Source: Pseudomonas sp. FP453 (GTDB taxonomy: Bacteria > Pseudomonadota > Gammaproteobacteria > Pseudomonadales > Pseudomonadaceae). From it: a stretch of 64,000 nt of DNA. The notes below the pieces were generated by a model. That model saw nothing but the letters and a program-made list of their open reading frames with translations, was not told the origin of the DNA and did not search any database. The stretch covers positions 5,150,501 to 5,214,500 of the forward strand of contig NZ_CP117435.1 of the NCBI RefSeq assembly GCF_030687495.1, in the 5' to 3' direction. Of the stretch, positions 29,521 through 39,677 are shown in pieces; the first letter of the stretch is position 1; every line of letters begins with the position of its first letter. The position numbers and the translations under genes were made by a program.

Positions 29521-30462
29521 TTACTCCTCTGCCCCAGCAGTTGAATGCGAGCCCGTGTCAGAACCTTCAACCGCGGCCACTTCTTTCTTCTCGTGCTTGA
29601 CCGGCTTGCCTGGCTTCATACCTTCGTACTTGTCGACGATTTTCTGAAACAGGTCCGGCTCGTACGTGGAGTACAGGGCGACAGGGTTGTTCTGGCTTGG
29701 TTTGGTCAGGGCGTCGTATTCAGCTTGATCAAGCTGTTTAGGTGCGGCCTTGACTTCGGCGACCCAGGCGTTGAAATCTTCCTGGCTTGTCGAGATCGCT
29801 TTGAATTTCATGCCGGTGAAGCCAGCGCCGCTGTAGTTCGCGGAGATGCCTTCCATTACAGCTTTTTCGTTGGCGATCAGGTGCAGGCGAGTCTGCATGC
29901 CTGCCATCGCGTAGATCTGACCGCCCAGGGCTGGGATGAAGAACGAGTTCATCACGGCGTCGGAGGTGATCCGGAAGTTAAGCGGGGTGTTCTCCGGGAA
30001 CTGGATCTCGTTGACGGTGGCGATACCCAGGTCCGGGTAGATGAACAGCCACTTCCAGTCCAGCGCGACCACTTCGATGTTGATCGGCTTGACGTCGGAG
30101 ACCAGCGGACGGTACGGGTCCAGCTCGTGGGTCGACTTATAGGTGATGTAACCCAGGGCGATGATGATGAGGACCGGAACCAGCCACACCGCGATTTCAA
30201 TCTTGGTGGAGTGCGACCACTTCGGCGCGTAGGTCGCGCTGGTGTTCGACGCGCGGTATTTCCAGGCGAAGGCGAAGGTCATGATGATCACAGGGACCAC
30301 GACCAGCAGCATCAGCAGGGTAGCGGTGATGATCAGGTTTCGTTGATCCAGACCGATCTGTCCTTTAGGGTCCATCAAGGTCCACTTGCAGCCTCCCAGC
30401 ATTAACAGCATGCCAATCAGCGGCAAAAAGCCTAGTAATCGGGGGTACCTGTTTTTACTCAT
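29521..30462 (-). CDS. cyoA: Cytochrome bo3 ubiquinol oxidase subunit II
   Basis: A 313-residue lipoprotein. ATG 30462 is chosen because it is followed directly by a type II signal with lipobox LGGC (Cys25) and preceded by AGAGG; the frame to 30516 is longer but lacks this logic. Two helices follow, then the cupredoxin domain (FRITSDAVMNSFFIPALGGQIYAM) without the Cu-A Cys pair, as expected for a quinol oxidase. The C-terminal tail is Lys/Glu-rich. First gene of cyoABCDE. Confidence 0.97.
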   Translation of the reverse strand: MSKNRYPRLLGFLPLIGMLLMLGGCKWTLMDPKGQIGLDQRNLIITATLLMLLVVVPVIIMTFAFAWKYRASNTSATYAPKWSHSTKIEIAVWLVPVLIIIALGYITYKSTHELDPYRPLVSDVKPINIEVVALDWKWLFIYPDLGIATVNEIQFPENTPLNFRITSDAVMNSFFIPALGGQIYAMAGMQTRLHLIANEKAVMEGISANYSGAGFTGMKFKAISTSQEDFNAWVAEVKAAPKQLDQAEYDALTKPSQNNPVALYSTYEPDLFQKIVDKYEGMKPGKPVKHEKKEVAAVEGSDTGSHSTAGAEE

Positions 30463-31203
30463 CTCACGACCTCTAAAGCAGCTTGCGCAATGCAGTTGGG
30501 TTTTGATCGCCAACACTTCACCCTGCCAAGGGTTGGCATTTCTCTTCGATTGAATAAGAGCCTGCCCATCACGCCATAACGGCGCGTTTCACGGACCTGC
30601 GGTGAGTTCTTATTCGATTTCGTGGTTAAAGGCCTTGTTACAGACCAATTCCATTTGGTGCGGATAGTTGAAAGGCTGCCGGAACCTTGGGGTCGCACAG
30701 AGCCGTCCATCTGCCCCTCGACCGCTCCAGTGCTCAAATATTGAACAGCACCGGACATTCAGTGCGGGCGATTGTAGTTAGCTAGCGATGTATAAACCAT
30801 GTCTTATAAAGAAATAATTTTTATCGATTCCAGCAACAATCCTTCACCAAAACCGCAAAGGTTCGCGATCTTATCGTGTTCGATTCTCAACAAAAAACCA
30901 CAAAAATTGCCGTGTTATTGCTGGATCTGTCACAGCCCTTACGCCTTGTAAGGGCATGCAAAAGGCAGCAAAGTCCCCATAAAACAAGGCATTCGGACAT
31001 CACGCAAAGGCTTGGGCGGCGTGAGGTGCGCGGCCCCGCCCAGACCACGAACTGACAGCACAAATTGCGCGTTTTAGGCAAATTTAATGGGGCAATCCGC
31101 GAGCGGGAAACGTCCTGCGGCAGCTTCCGTGTGACAACATGTCGCACGCTGCGCGCACCCGTAATTGTCCGGCGTCACGCTCCCTTCACAAAACCCTACA
31201 AAC
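30463..31203. other. Leader/promoter region of the cyo operon without genes
   Basis: About 740 bases with only shadow ORFs. A GAATAAGA/TCTTATTC inverted pair (30552-30559, 30608-30615) lies in what should be the cyo leader. AT-rich stretches near 30780-30910 are likely promoter territory. I found no FNR/ANR-type box by eye. Nothing else is supported. Confidence 0.5.
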
Positions 31204-31245
31204 AAAAACGCCCCCGGCCTTCCCTCAGGAAGACCGGGGCGTTTT
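31204..31245 (-). terminator. Terminator of dsbB
   Basis: On the minus strand AAAACGCCCCGGTCTTCC pairs with GGAAGGCCGGGGGCGTTTT and is followed by T residues, a few bases after the dsbB stop. Confidence 0.88.
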
Positions 31246-31256
31246 GCCCGATGGGT

Positions 31257-31763
31257 TCAGGCCTGGCGTTGACGGTTACGGTAAATGCCCAGGGGCACCA
31301 GGATCACGGTCAGCACGAACGCCACCAGCGCCCATTGCGCCAGGGACAGGCCCAGCACCGGCGGGTACGGCGTGCTGCAGAAACCATCGACCTGGAAGCC
31401 CAGGGGGAACACCTTGGCCAGGGGCAGGTCGTCGACGATGGGCTGCAGCACATCAATGCCACAGCTGACCTGGGGGAAGAACTGGGTGTACACATGATGG
31501 CCGGCTGCTGCGACGCCGCCGAGGGCGCTGAGCACCACCAGGCCTTCGAACAGGGTGACCGCCCCTTTACCGCGCATGGCCGCGCCGATGAAGGCGAAGA
31601 TCGCGATCAGCAGCAGCGCATAGCGTTGCAGGATGCACAGCGGGCACGGTGCCTCGCCCAGCACCACCTGCATATACAGCGCACCGCCGATCAGCGCCAG
31701 GCAGATGATGCCCAGCAACACCAGAAAGCGCCGCTCCCTGCCTAAACGCAATTCGTCACTCAT
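31257..31763 (-). CDS. dsbB: Disulfide bond formation protein B
   Basis: A 168-residue protein with four membrane helices. ATG 31763 is chosen over the longer frame to 31811. The first redox pair is CPLC (Cys40, Cys43); the second is Cys101 and Cys129 in the second periplasmic loop. It reoxidises DsbA and passes electrons to quinones, linking it to the Cyo oxidase encoded next to it. It has its own terminator. Confidence 0.96.
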   Translation of the reverse strand: MSDELRLGRERRFLVLLGIICLALIGGALYMQVVLGEAPCPLCILQRYALLLIAIFAFIGAAMRGKGAVTLFEGLVVLSALGGVAAAGHHVYTQFFPQVSCGIDVLQPIVDDLPLAKVFPLGFQVDGFCSTPYPPVLGLSLAQWALVAFVLTVILVPLGIYRNRQRQA

Positions 31764-31874
31764 CTCAGTTTCCCTTTGTCTGGTCGTGCCAATGGCCGCA
31801 AGTTTACACACAGAGAGAGGTTTAAACAGAAGGGGGTTAACAGGAGATTAATCTGGAGAAATGCAAAACGAAAA

Positions 31875-31979
31875 TGTGGGAGCCGGGCTTTTGTGGGAGC
31901 TGGCTTGCCTGCGATGCAGGCACCTCGGTGGTTCAGGTAAACCGAGGTAATGCTATCGCAGGCAAGCCAGCTCCCACAT
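31875..31979. repeat. REPIN with an extra half copy
   Basis: TGTGGGAGCCGGGCTT (partial), then TTGTGGGAGCTGGCTTGCC, and the inverse GGCAAGCCAGCTCCCACA. An internal CCTCGGTGG/AACCGAGG pairing makes a second stem. Lies between dsbB and hmp. Confidence 0.88.
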
Positions 31980-31991
31980 TTTTTGACCGTG

Positions 31992-33173
31992 TTATTCCAG
32001 CGCCGCAGCCGGGCCAAAGAACTCATACCGGCTTTGCTTCTCCGGCACACCCAACGCCTTCAGGTGGCGCTTGATCGCACCCATAAAGCCTTTTGGCCCA
32101 AGGAAGTAGGCATCGATGTCGCGCTGTTCAGGCAACCACGCCGCCAATTGTTCCTGGCTCAACAGCCCAACCTTATCCGCCGCCGGGCTCACGCCATCAT
32201 CCTCGGCATAGCAATAAAAGCGCTGGAGCTGCGGGTGCTTCGCCGCCAGGCCATCCACCCAATCACGGAACGCATGCACCCCGCCATTACGCGCACAGTG
32301 GATAAAGTGCACCGGCCGCCCGCTCGCCAGCGCCGCTTCAAGCATCGGCAAGGTTGGCGTGATGCCCACCCCGCCGCTGATCAACACCAGCGGTTTGTCG
32401 CCAGCGGCCAGGGTGAATTCCCCCGACGGCGGGAACAAGTCGATGGTCGCGCCGACCGGCACTTGATCATGCAGATAGTTCGACACCCGCCCACCCGCCT
32501 CGCGCTTGACGCTGATGCGGTACTGCCCGGCATCGCTCAAGGCCGACAGGGAATAGTTGCGGCGCACTTCCTCGCCATCGAGCACCAGCTTCATGCCGAT
32601 GTACTGCCCCGGCGCCGCCGCCAGGATCGGGCCGTTATCCACCGGCGCAAAGTAGAAGGAAATGATCTCGGCGCTCTCCTCCACCCGCTTGACCAGCGTG
32701 AACGCCCGCGCACCGCGCCAGCCACCGGGGGCCTGGGCTTTCTCGTCGTAGATGGCTGCTTCGGCACCGATCAGGATATCCGCCAGCTGACCATAGGCCG
32801 CGCCCCAGGCACTCATCACCTCAGGGGTGGCAATCTCGCTGCCCAGCACTTCGGAAATGGCGCGCAGCAGGCACGCGCCGACGATCGGGTAATGCTCCGG
32901 CAGGATCTGCAAGGCCACGTGCTTGTTGATGATCTTCGCCACCAAGTCGCCCAGCTGGTCCAACTGATCGATATGCCGCGCATACATCAGCACGCCATTG
33001 GCCAGCGCGCGCGGCTGGTCGCCACTGGCCTGGTGGGCCTGGTTGAACAGCGGGCGCACCTCGGGGTACTCGGACAGCATCATGCGGTAGAAATGGGTGA
33101 TCAGCGCTTCGCCGCCGCTTTCCAGCAGGGGCACAGTGGATTTGACGATGGCACGGTCTTGGGCACTAAGCAT
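31992..33173 (-). CDS. hmp: Flavohemoglobin (nitric oxide dioxygenase)
   Basis: A 393-residue protein. The N-terminal globin domain has its proximal His near 85 (VALQILPEHYPIVG follows it). The FAD domain has RRNYSLS, and the NAD-binding domain has LISGGVGITPTLPML. It oxidises NO to nitrate. It is divergent from a NorR/FhpR-type activator, with a sigma-54-like promoter and NorR-type sites between them, so NO-induced expression is expected. Confidence 0.97.
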   Translation of the reverse strand: MLSAQDRAIVKSTVPLLESGGEALITHFYRMMLSEYPEVRPLFNQAHQASGDQPRALANGVLMYARHIDQLDQLGDLVAKIINKHVALQILPEHYPIVGACLLRAISEVLGSEIATPEVMSAWGAAYGQLADILIGAEAAIYDEKAQAPGGWRGARAFTLVKRVEESAEIISFYFAPVDNGPILAAAPGQYIGMKLVLDGEEVRRNYSLSALSDAGQYRISVKREAGGRVSNYLHDQVPVGATIDLFPPSGEFTLAAGDKPLVLISGGVGITPTLPMLEAALASGRPVHFIHCARNGGVHAFRDWVDGLAAKHPQLQRFYCYAEDDGVSPAADKVGLLSQEQLAAWLPEQRDIDAYFLGPKGFMGAIKRHLKALGVPEKQSRYEFFGPAAALE

Positions 33174-33212
33174 GGCAGACTCCTGGGTCTTTTTACTGAT
33201 TGCCTTTACCTA

Positions 33213-33229
33213 ATCAGTATTCATGCCAA
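33213..33229 (-). promoter_or_regulatory. Sigma-54-like promoter of hmp
   Basis: The minus strand reads TTGGCATGAATACTGAT: a TGGCA -24 element and a GA in place of GC at -12, with GG and GA ten bases apart. It lies about 40 bases before the hmp start and next to NorR-type sites. Confidence 0.65.
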
Positions 33230-33269
33230 GTTATAAACCCTTATATTTCAATGACTTGAATAATATGTA

Positions 33270-33306
33270 GTCAGTATGACTTCCTACGCTTTATAGTCAT
33301 AAGGAC
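33270..33306. promoter_or_regulatory. NorR/FhpR-type enhancer sites
   Basis: GTCAGTATGAC (33270-33280) and GTCATAAGGAC (33296-33306) both fit the GT-N7-AC core bound by NorR. They lie upstream of the hmp sigma-54 promoter and close to the activator start. A third degenerate copy may exist near 33213. Confidence 0.6.
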
Positions 33307-33320
33307 TACAAGGAGTCATT

Positions 33321-34844
33321 ATGACTGCGCAATCCCTGCTCACCACCCTGCTGCCCCTGGTCGCCGACCTGTCCCGCGAACTGCCCGAAGGCGAGCGCTA
33401 CCGCCGCTTGTTGCAAGCCATGCGCGCCCTGCTGCCCTGCGATGCCGCCGCGCTGTTGCGCCTGGACGGTGAGTGGCTGGTGCCGCTGGCGGTGGACGGT
33501 TTGAGCCCCGACACCCTTGGCCGGCGTTTCAAAGTCAGCGAGCACCCGCGTTTTGAGGTGCTGTTGAGCAGCCCCGGGCCGACGCGCTTTGACAGCGACA
33601 GCGAATTGCCCGACCCCTACGACGGCCTGGTCGCCGGCCTGCATGGGCAGCTGGAAGTCCACGACTGCATGGGCTGCCCGCTGTTTGTCGACGACCAACC
33701 CTGGGGCCTGCTGACCCTCGACGCCCTCGACACCGAGCGCTTCGAACGGGTCGAACTGGACGCCCTGCAAGCCTTCGCCAGCCTCGCCGCCGCCACCGTC
33801 AACGTCGCCGAACGGATCGAGCACCTGACCCTGCGCGCCGAAATCTACCGCGAAGCCAGCGGCCAGCAGCACAAGGAAATGATCGGCCAGAGCAAACCCC
33901 ACAAGCGCCTGGTGGAAGAGAGCAAGCTGGTGGGCGGCAGCGACCTCACCGTGCTGATCACCGGCGAAACCGGCGTGGGCAAGGAGTTGGTCGCCCAGGC
34001 GATCCACGCCGCCTCGCCCCGTGCGGACAAACCGCTGATCAGCCTCAACTGCGCGGCCCTGCCGGAAACCCTGGTGGAAAGCGAGCTGTTCGGCCATGTG
34101 CGCGGCGCGTTCACCGGCGCATTGAACGAGCGCCGCGGCAAGTTCGAACTGGCCAATGGCGGCACGCTGTTCCTCGATGAGGTGGGTGAGCTGTCCCTGA
34201 CCGTGCAGGCCAAGCTGCTGCGCGTGCTGCAAAGCGGTCAGTTGCAACGCCTGGGCTCGGACAAGGAGCATCACGTCGACGTGCGCCTGATCGCCGCCAC
34301 CAACCGCGACCTCGCCGAAGAAGTGCGCAACGGCCGCTACCGCGCCGACTTCTACCACCGCCTCAGCGTGTACCCGCTGCAAGTGCCGGCCCTGCGCGAA
34401 CGCGGGCGGGATGTGTTGCTGCTGGCCGGTTTCTTCCTCGAACAGAACCGCTCACGCATGGGCCTGGGCAGCCTGCGCCTGACCAGCGACGCGCAGGCGG
34501 CGCTGCTGGCCTACAACTGGCCGGGCAATGTGCGCGAACTGGAACACCTGATCGGCCGCAGCGCGCTGAAAGCCCTGGGCAACTGCCGCGAGCGGCCGAA
34601 GATTCTCAGCCTCAGCGCCCAGGACCTCGACTTGCCGGACGTCACCGCGCCCGCCATTGAAGCCCCGGCCGACGTGATGCCCGTGGTAACCGGCGATTTG
34701 CGCCAGGCCACCGAGCACTTTCAGCGCCAGATCATCAGCGCCTGCCTGGAGCGCCACCAGCACAACTGGGCCAGTGCGGCCCGCGAACTGGGCCTCGACC
34801 GCGCCAACCTCGGCCGCATGGCCAAGCGCCTCGGTCTCAAATAG
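33321..34844 (+). CDS. norR: NO-responsive sigma-54-dependent activator NorR/FhpR
   Basis: A 507-residue enhancer-binding protein. N-terminal GAF domain (to about 180) that in this family binds NO through non-heme iron. AAA+ domain with Walker A GETGVGKE and the sigma-54 contact loop GAFTGA. C-terminal Fis-type helix-turn-helix (NWASAARELGLDRANLGRM). ATG 33321 follows AAGGAG. It is divergent from hmp and should activate it; in Pseudomonas aeruginosa the counterpart is called FhpR. Confidence 0.95.
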   Translation: MTAQSLLTTLLPLVADLSRELPEGERYRRLLQAMRALLPCDAAALLRLDGEWLVPLAVDGLSPDTLGRRFKVSEHPRFEVLLSSPGPTRFDSDSELPDPYDGLVAGLHGQLEVHDCMGCPLFVDDQPWGLLTLDALDTERFERVELDALQAFASLAAATVNVAERIEHLTLRAEIYREASGQQHKEMIGQSKPHKRLVEESKLVGGSDLTVLITGETGVGKELVAQAIHAASPRADKPLISLNCAALPETLVESELFGHVRGAFTGALNERRGKFELANGGTLFLDEVGELSLTVQAKLLRVLQSGQLQRLGSDKEHHVDVRLIAATNRDLAEEVRNGRYRADFYHRLSVYPLQVPALRERGRDVLLLAGFFLEQNRSRMGLGSLRLTSDAQAALLAYNWPGNVRELEHLIGRSALKALGNCRERPKILSLSAQDLDLPDVTAPAIEAPADVMPVVTGDLRQATEHFQRQIISACLERHQHNWASAARELGLDRANLGRMAKRLGLK

Positions 34845-34856
34845 TGACGCGGTAAC

Positions 34857-34976
34857 TGTGGGAGCTGGCTTGTGTGGGAGCTGGCTTGCCTGCGATAGCG
34901 GTAGGTCAGCTGTATCTGTGTTAACTGACAGGCCGCCTTCGCGGGCAAGCCCGCTCCCACACAAGCCAGCCCCACA
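34857..34976. repeat. REP cluster
   Basis: TGTGGGAGCTGGCTTG in tandem (a partial and a full copy), then inverse copies GGCAAGCCCGCTCCCACA and a partial CAAGCCAGCCCCACA. Fills the gap between two convergent genes. Confidence 0.9.
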
Positions 34977-35879
34977 TTAGATTTGCTGTGCCTTGAGGAC
35001 CGGGGTGACGGGCTTGGGCTTTCTGAACACCAACACATTCCCCAACATCACCAGCACCAACCCCACCAACGCCGGCCCAGTCCATTGGTAGCCCTCGGCA
35101 AACGCCGACACATTCAGCGCCACCACCGGGAACAGCACCGTGCAATACGCCGCACGCTCCGGCCCCATGCGCCCGACCAACGTCAGGTACGCGGTAAACC
35201 CGATCACCGAGCCCGGAATCACCAGGTACCACAACGCGCCGATGTACCGCGCGCTCCAGTCCATCTCGAACGGAATCCCACGCACCGCGCAATAGGTCGC
35301 CAACATCGCCGCCCCATAGGCCATGCCCCAGGCGTTGGTGGTCAGCGGCTTGAGCCCGGCCTTCTGTTGCAGGCTCGACAGCATGTTGCCCGCCGAGAAG
35401 CACATGGTCCCCAGCAATGCCAAACCCAACCCCAGCAAGGTCTGCGGGCTGGCGGTGTGCCCGACCAGCTCCGGCCAGAATAAAAAGCCCAAACCGGCCA
35501 AACCCAGACCGCCGCCCATCAGCACGTTGCGCGCCACCCGCTGGCCGAAAAACACCCGGGCGTTCAGCGCGTTCCACAACGTGGCCGTGGAAAACACCAC
35601 CGCCACCAGGCCGCTGGGGATCCACTGGCTGGCCGTCAAGAAGCACATGAAGTTCACGCAAAACAGGCACAAGCCCTGGGCCAGGCAGATCAAATGCCCG
35701 CGCCGGTTCATCACCTGCAGCTTGCGGCTGAGCAGCAACAGCGCGAACAGCACCAGCGCGGCGAGGCCGAAGCGATAGACGATGGACACTGGGATCGCCA
35801 CCACGCCCAGCTGCCATTTGAGGGCAATCCAGGTGGTGCCCCAGATCAGCACGGTGAGTAAATACAGGGAAAGGTTCAT
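34977..35879 (-). CDS. EamA/DMT-family transporter
   Basis: A 300-residue protein with ten hydrophobic helices in two EamA repeats. ATG 35879 is chosen because MNLSLYLLTVLIWGTTWI is a typical family N-terminus; the very long frame to 36515 is a shadow of the AraC gene. Expected to export a metabolite or amino acid. It is divergent from an AraC-type regulator, which probably controls it. Confidence 0.92.
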   Translation of the reverse strand: MNLSLYLLTVLIWGTTWIALKWQLGVVAIPVSIVYRFGLAALVLFALLLLSRKLQVMNRRGHLICLAQGLCLFCVNFMCFLTASQWIPSGLVAVVFSTATLWNALNARVFFGQRVARNVLMGGGLGLAGLGFLFWPELVGHTASPQTLLGLGLALLGTMCFSAGNMLSSLQQKAGLKPLTTNAWGMAYGAAMLATYCAVRGIPFEMDWSARYIGALWYLVIPGSVIGFTAYLTLVGRMGPERAAYCTVLFPVVALNVSAFAEGYQWTGPALVGLVLVMLGNVLVFRKPKPVTPVLKAQQI

Positions 35880-36017
35880 AGCGGGCTCCATCGATTGAGC
35901 CTCAGTGTCGCGCCCATCCCGGGCAAGTCTCTTGCAGATTCTTGCGCTTTTGTCGCCCAGCGGGATCACAGCGCCAGCGCCGCGGAGTAGGATGCAAGGC
36001 GTCAACGAGTGCTCACC

Positions 36018-36893
36018 ATGCCCGAACTGGAATCCCTGCAAGTCTTCCAAGCCCTTAACCGCTCGCCCAACGCACGCCTTGAAGCCTGCGCCGAGCTCGG
36101 TGACGGTTTGTCTGCGGCCTTGTGGAGCAACCATCACGACGCCCAGGATTACCAGGCGCCGAGCCACCACACCTTGTCCTGCTACATCGGTGGGGGCACC
36201 GGTACATTCCGCCGTGACCAGCCCGGCACCAAGGGCGGCCCCGACAAGCTGTGCATCCTGCCGGCCGAGCATCAGTCGGCCTGGGTGATCAACGGCGAGA
36301 TCCGCCTGGCCCACGTGTATTTCAGCCCGGAACAGTTCGCCCTCGGTTGCGTCACCTTGCTCGACCGCGAGCCGCGCACGCTGCAACTGCGCGAAAGCAC
36401 CTTCCTGGAGGACGCCAGCCAGGCCCGGCGCTTCCACCAGTTGATCGCCCTCAACTGGCACGAACCCGCCGAACGCCTGCTGACCAGCAGCCTGGCCCAT
36501 GAAATGCTCAGCCACACCCTGCTCAGCCAGGTCGGCGCACGCGACGGCCTACGGTTGAAAGGCGGGTTGGCGGCGTACCAGCGGCGATTGTTGGTGGAGT
36601 ACATCGACCAACACTTGGAAGACCCCATCAGCCTCGGCCAATTGGCCGGGTTGTGCGCGCTGTCGGAATACCATTTCGCGCGGATGTTCCGCCAAAGCTT
36701 CGGCCTGCCACCTCATCAGTACCTGCTGGCGCGCCGCTTGACCCGCGCCCAGTCGCTGCTGCGCGGCGGCGCCCTGCCCCTGGGCGAGATCGCCCTGATG
36801 TGCGGTTTTTCCAGCGCCAGCCACTTCACCAGCCGCTTTCGCCAGGCCATGGGCGCCACGCCCGGCGAATACCGCCAGGCGTTCTGCGCCTAG
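36018..36893 (+). CDS. AraC-family transcriptional regulator
   Basis: A 291-residue protein. ATG 36018 is preferred to the GTG nine bases upstream. The N-terminal ligand-binding part is unassigned. The C-terminal AraC DNA-binding domain has two helix-turn-helix units ([21 protein letters not shown] and [21 protein letters not shown]). It is divergent from the EamA transporter, separated by 138 bases, a common regulator-target layout. Confidence 0.93.
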   Translation: MPELESLQVFQALNRSPNARLEACAELGDGLSAALWSNHHDAQDYQAPSHHTLSCYIGGGTGTFRRDQPGTKGGPDKLCILPAEHQSAWVINGEIRLAHVYFSPEQFALGCVTLLDREPRTLQLRESTFLEDASQARRFHQLIALNWHEPAERLLTSSLAHEMLSHTLLSQVGARDGLRLKGGLAAYQRRLLVEYIDQHLEDPISLGQLAGLCALSEYHFARMFRQSFGLPPHQYLLARRLTRAQSLLRGGALPLGEIALMCGFSSASHFTSRFRQAMGATPGEYRQAFCA

Positions 36894-39391
36894 ACCATCA
36901 AGCCCAGCGTCTTCGCCTTGGCCACGGCTTGCGTGCGCCGCTCCACGCCGAGCTTGCTGTGGATGCGCCGCGCGTGGGTCTTGACCGTGTGCAGGGAGAT
37001 AAACAGGCGGTCGGCGATTTCCAGGTTGGAGCTGCCTTGGGCAATCAGTTGCAGCACTTCCAGTTCGCGCTGGCTCAGGGGGTTTTCCGCCGTCCCGGCC
37101 GGCGACACTGGCGCTTCAAGCCCCACGTCACTCAACAACCCCGGCGAGCGCAAACGCAGCTCACGAATCGCCTGCTGCACCTGGCAACGCGCCGCCAGTT
37201 CCAAGCCGGCCTGCAACGAACGCCGCGCCAAGGCCAAGTCGCCGAGTTGCCAGGCCACCTCGCCCAGCACCAGGTGCAGTTCGGTTTCCAGGCACAACAT
37301 GCCGCGCTGCTGGACGGTCGCCAGCAAGGCACTCAAGCGCTCCAGCGGTTGCTCGGCACAGCCCAGTTTGACCTCGGCCAGCACCAGCAGATATTCCAGG
37401 CGCGGTATCAACTCCAAGGTCGCCGGCGGCGCCTGCTTGGCCTGCGGCCCACGGAAATGGCGCAGCACCCGGCGCACCGCTTCCACCGTCAACTCGGCGC
37501 GGCCCTGCTGCAACCAGAAGTGCCCACTGACCAACAGCAACACCGCGCGATACACCGATTCCGGCACCAAGCGCTGCTGCATCAGCCGCTCGGCGTCACG
37601 CAGTTGGACAAAGGCCTGGGCGTAATCGCCACGGTTGGCTGCCAACAGCGCCAGGCCGAGAAAACCGTAGAGCACCCGCTTGTCCTGGCTGTGCAGGCAC
37701 ATCGGCAAGCCGGCGTCGAAACACTCGGCGGCCAGCACGTCCTGCCCTTGGCGCAACGCCAGATGCCCACGGCGCAAGGCAATCCGCCCCACCAGCGGCC
37801 CGGCCTTGAGGCGCTGCTTGAGCAACATCGCCTGCACCCCTTCCAGCAGGCTTTGTGCGCGGTAAGGCGCGCCACGCTGCTCCAGCAACTGGGCGTGGTC
37901 CAACTCCAGCAACGCTTCCAGCACCAACGAACCATGGGCACGGGCCAGGCACAGCGCCTCGCGGCTCAAGGCCTGGGCCACGTCCAACTCGCCGCGCAGC
38001 AAGGCCTGCTGGGTCAGCCCCGACAGGCACATCAGGCGCGATGTCCAGGCGCTGTCGGGCAACGCTTGCAGGGCTTCGAGGAAATGCTCGCGCGCGCCGT
38101 CGGCATCGCCGCGCAGGTGCAGCAACCAGCCCCACTGCGCCTGCCAGCGCCCCAGCAGATAGGCCTGTTGCGCCGCTGTGGGTTGCGGCGCAAAACGCGC
38201 CAACTGATCGATGCACAGCGCCGCCTGGTCGAAGCGCCCGGCAAACAGCAACGCCGCCGTGACCAAGCCGACCAATTGCGCCGAACCGAGCATCAATTCA
38301 TCGCCATGCTGCTCATGCAGGCGCAACAGCAGCACGGCGTTCTGCTGGCGAAACAGGTCTTCGAAGCTGAAGTGCTGCAACAGGCTCACCGCCACCTCGT
38401 ACTCTTCGGCCAGCAGCGCTTGCTCGAACGCCGCTTGCCAGTCCTGTTCGGCGGTGAACCACTGGCACGCCCGCCGGTGCCAGGAGCGTTTGGCTGGCCA
38501 GGGTTCATCGCGCAACAAGTGCGCCAGGGGCGGGAACACTTGCAGCCAGTCGGCGGCGTCTTCCCACGGTTGGATGTAGGCGCCGAGGGCCTGCAAGTCG
38601 TGCAGGTACTGATCGCCGTCGCCAAAGCCGAACAGGTGCTCGCACAAGCCGGCGTTGAAACGCGGCAGATGGGCGAGCACGCGCCAGGCCTCGGCGAGCT
38701 CGGCTGGCAAAGTGCTGAAGAGTTCGTGTTGCAGGTAATCGAGCAGGGTCTTGTCCGGGTGCCCGTCGCCGAGCAAGGCGATGCGCACACCGGCGCACCA
38801 CCCGGCGCTGAACTGCATGACGCTGTCCACGCTGTGCCCGGGGCTCAGCAGCAGCTGGATTTCCGCCGCGCTGAAGGCCAATTCGCTGCTGCTGCATTCC
38901 AGCAATTCATCGTCGAGCAGCAAGCGCGGCCAGTTGCACAGCGGCCGGCGCCGGGCGCCGAGCCACCAGGTCAACGCCGGGCTGCTGGCGGTGAGCAGGC
39001 GGTCGAGCAACGCGTCCAGCTCGGGCGCGGGCAGGCGGCTGAAATCATCGAGGAACAACCACGCCGGGGCCTGCCAACGAGCGAGGTCGAGCAGCAGCGT
39101 GGCTTCATCGGTAAAGGTCAGGCCCAGATTCAGGGCGAGGCGCTGGCATAATTCCAGCGGGCTGAGGGTGATGCCATTGAGCGGCAGCCAATACACCTGG
39201 CAACCGTTGGGCGCCTGCAAGGCGCACTCGGCGAGCAACGCGCTCTTGCCGCTGCCGCCGGGGGCGCAGAGCAGCTTGACCCGGGCCTGCGCCGCCAACA
39301 ACGGCGCGGCCAGGCGCGGGCGCAGCAGATGGTGGGCGGACAGCCGGGGCATGAATCCAGGACGGTCCAGGCAGCGTGTCATGGCGGTCAT
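36890..39391 (-). CDS. MalT-like LuxR-family regulator
   Basis: An 833-residue STAND-type regulator. P-loop [11 protein letters not shown] near residue 45, ADD-type Walker B LFLDDFSR, a long helical TPR-like central region (about 350-740) and a C-terminal LuxR helix-turn-helix ([35 protein letters not shown]). It is downstream of and in the same orientation as the DUF1329 and DUF1302 genes. The layout matches what I recall of Pseudomonas aeruginosa PA3921-PA3923, so it likely controls them. The inducer is unknown. It overlaps the AraC gene by 4 bases. Confidence 0.92.
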   Translation of the reverse strand: MTAMTRCLDRPGFMPRLSAHHLLRPRLAAPLLAAQARVKLLCAPGGSGKSALLAECALQAPNGCQVYWLPLNGITLSPLELCQRLALNLGLTFTDEATLLLDLARWQAPAWLFLDDFSRLPAPELDALLDRLLTASSPALTWWLGARRRPLCNWPRLLLDDELLECSSSELAFSAAEIQLLLSPGHSVDSVMQFSAGWCAGVRIALLGDGHPDKTLLDYLQHELFSTLPAELAEAWRVLAHLPRFNAGLCEHLFGFGDGDQYLHDLQALGAYIQPWEDAADWLQVFPPLAHLLRDEPWPAKRSWHRRACQWFTAEQDWQAAFEQALLAEEYEVAVSLLQHFSFEDLFRQQNAVLLLRLHEQHGDELMLGSAQLVGLVTAALLFAGRFDQAALCIDQLARFAPQPTAAQQAYLLGRWQAQWGWLLHLRGDADGAREHFLEALQALPDSAWTSRLMCLSGLTQQALLRGELDVAQALSREALCLARAHGSLVLEALLELDHAQLLEQRGAPYRAQSLLEGVQAMLLKQRLKAGPLVGRIALRRGHLALRQGQDVLAAECFDAGLPMCLHSQDKRVLYGFLGLALLAANRGDYAQAFVQLRDAERLMQQRLVPESVYRAVLLLVSGHFWLQQGRAELTVEAVRRVLRHFRGPQAKQAPPATLELIPRLEYLLVLAEVKLGCAEQPLERLSALLATVQQRGMLCLETELHLVLGEVAWQLGDLALARRSLQAGLELAARCQVQQAIRELRLRSPGLLSDVGLEAPVSPAGTAENPLSQRELEVLQLIAQGSSNLEIADRLFISLHTVKTHARRIHSKLGVERRTQAVAKAKTLGLMV

Positions 39392-39505
39392 TGCTGCATC
39401 CTGCTTTTTTATTGTTATGCAACCTGATGCGTACCCTAGTCCTGTGGCTAAGGGTTGTTGAAGAAGTATTCAGCGGGGTGATTGGCGGCCATGCACAAAA
39501 GCAAA

Positions 39506-39658
39506 TGTGGGAGCTGCTTTGTGTGGGAGCTTTGGCTTATGTGGGAGCTGGCTTGCCTGCGATAGCATCACCTCGGTCCGAACGACATACCGAGGTGTCT
39601 GCATCGCAGGCAAGCCAGCTCCCACACAAGCCAGCTCCCACATAAAGCGGCTCCCACT
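39506..39658. repeat. Large REP cluster
   Basis: At least five REP arms: three forward TGTGGGAGC-type copies, then inverse GGCAAGCCAGCTCCCACA, CAAGCCAGCTCCCACA and a partial GCGGCTCCCACT. Fills most of the 286-base gap between the LuxR regulator and the DUF1329 gene; nothing else is seen there. Confidence 0.9.
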
Positions 39659-39677
39659 AGGTTGTAGAGTTGAAGAA

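Noticed and set aside
30463..31203. Small ORFs in the cyo leader region
   Set aside because: No ribosome-binding sites or protein-like composition; treated as non-coding regulatory sequence.
34977..36515. Extended minus-strand frame upstream of the EamA gene
   Set aside because: The part beyond 35879 is the complement of the AraC gene and adds no transporter sequence.
36653..39151. 832-codon plus-strand open frame opposite the MalT-like gene
   Set aside because: Product is dominated by Arg, Gln and Pro with no domains; the antisense strand has clear STAND and LuxR motifs.
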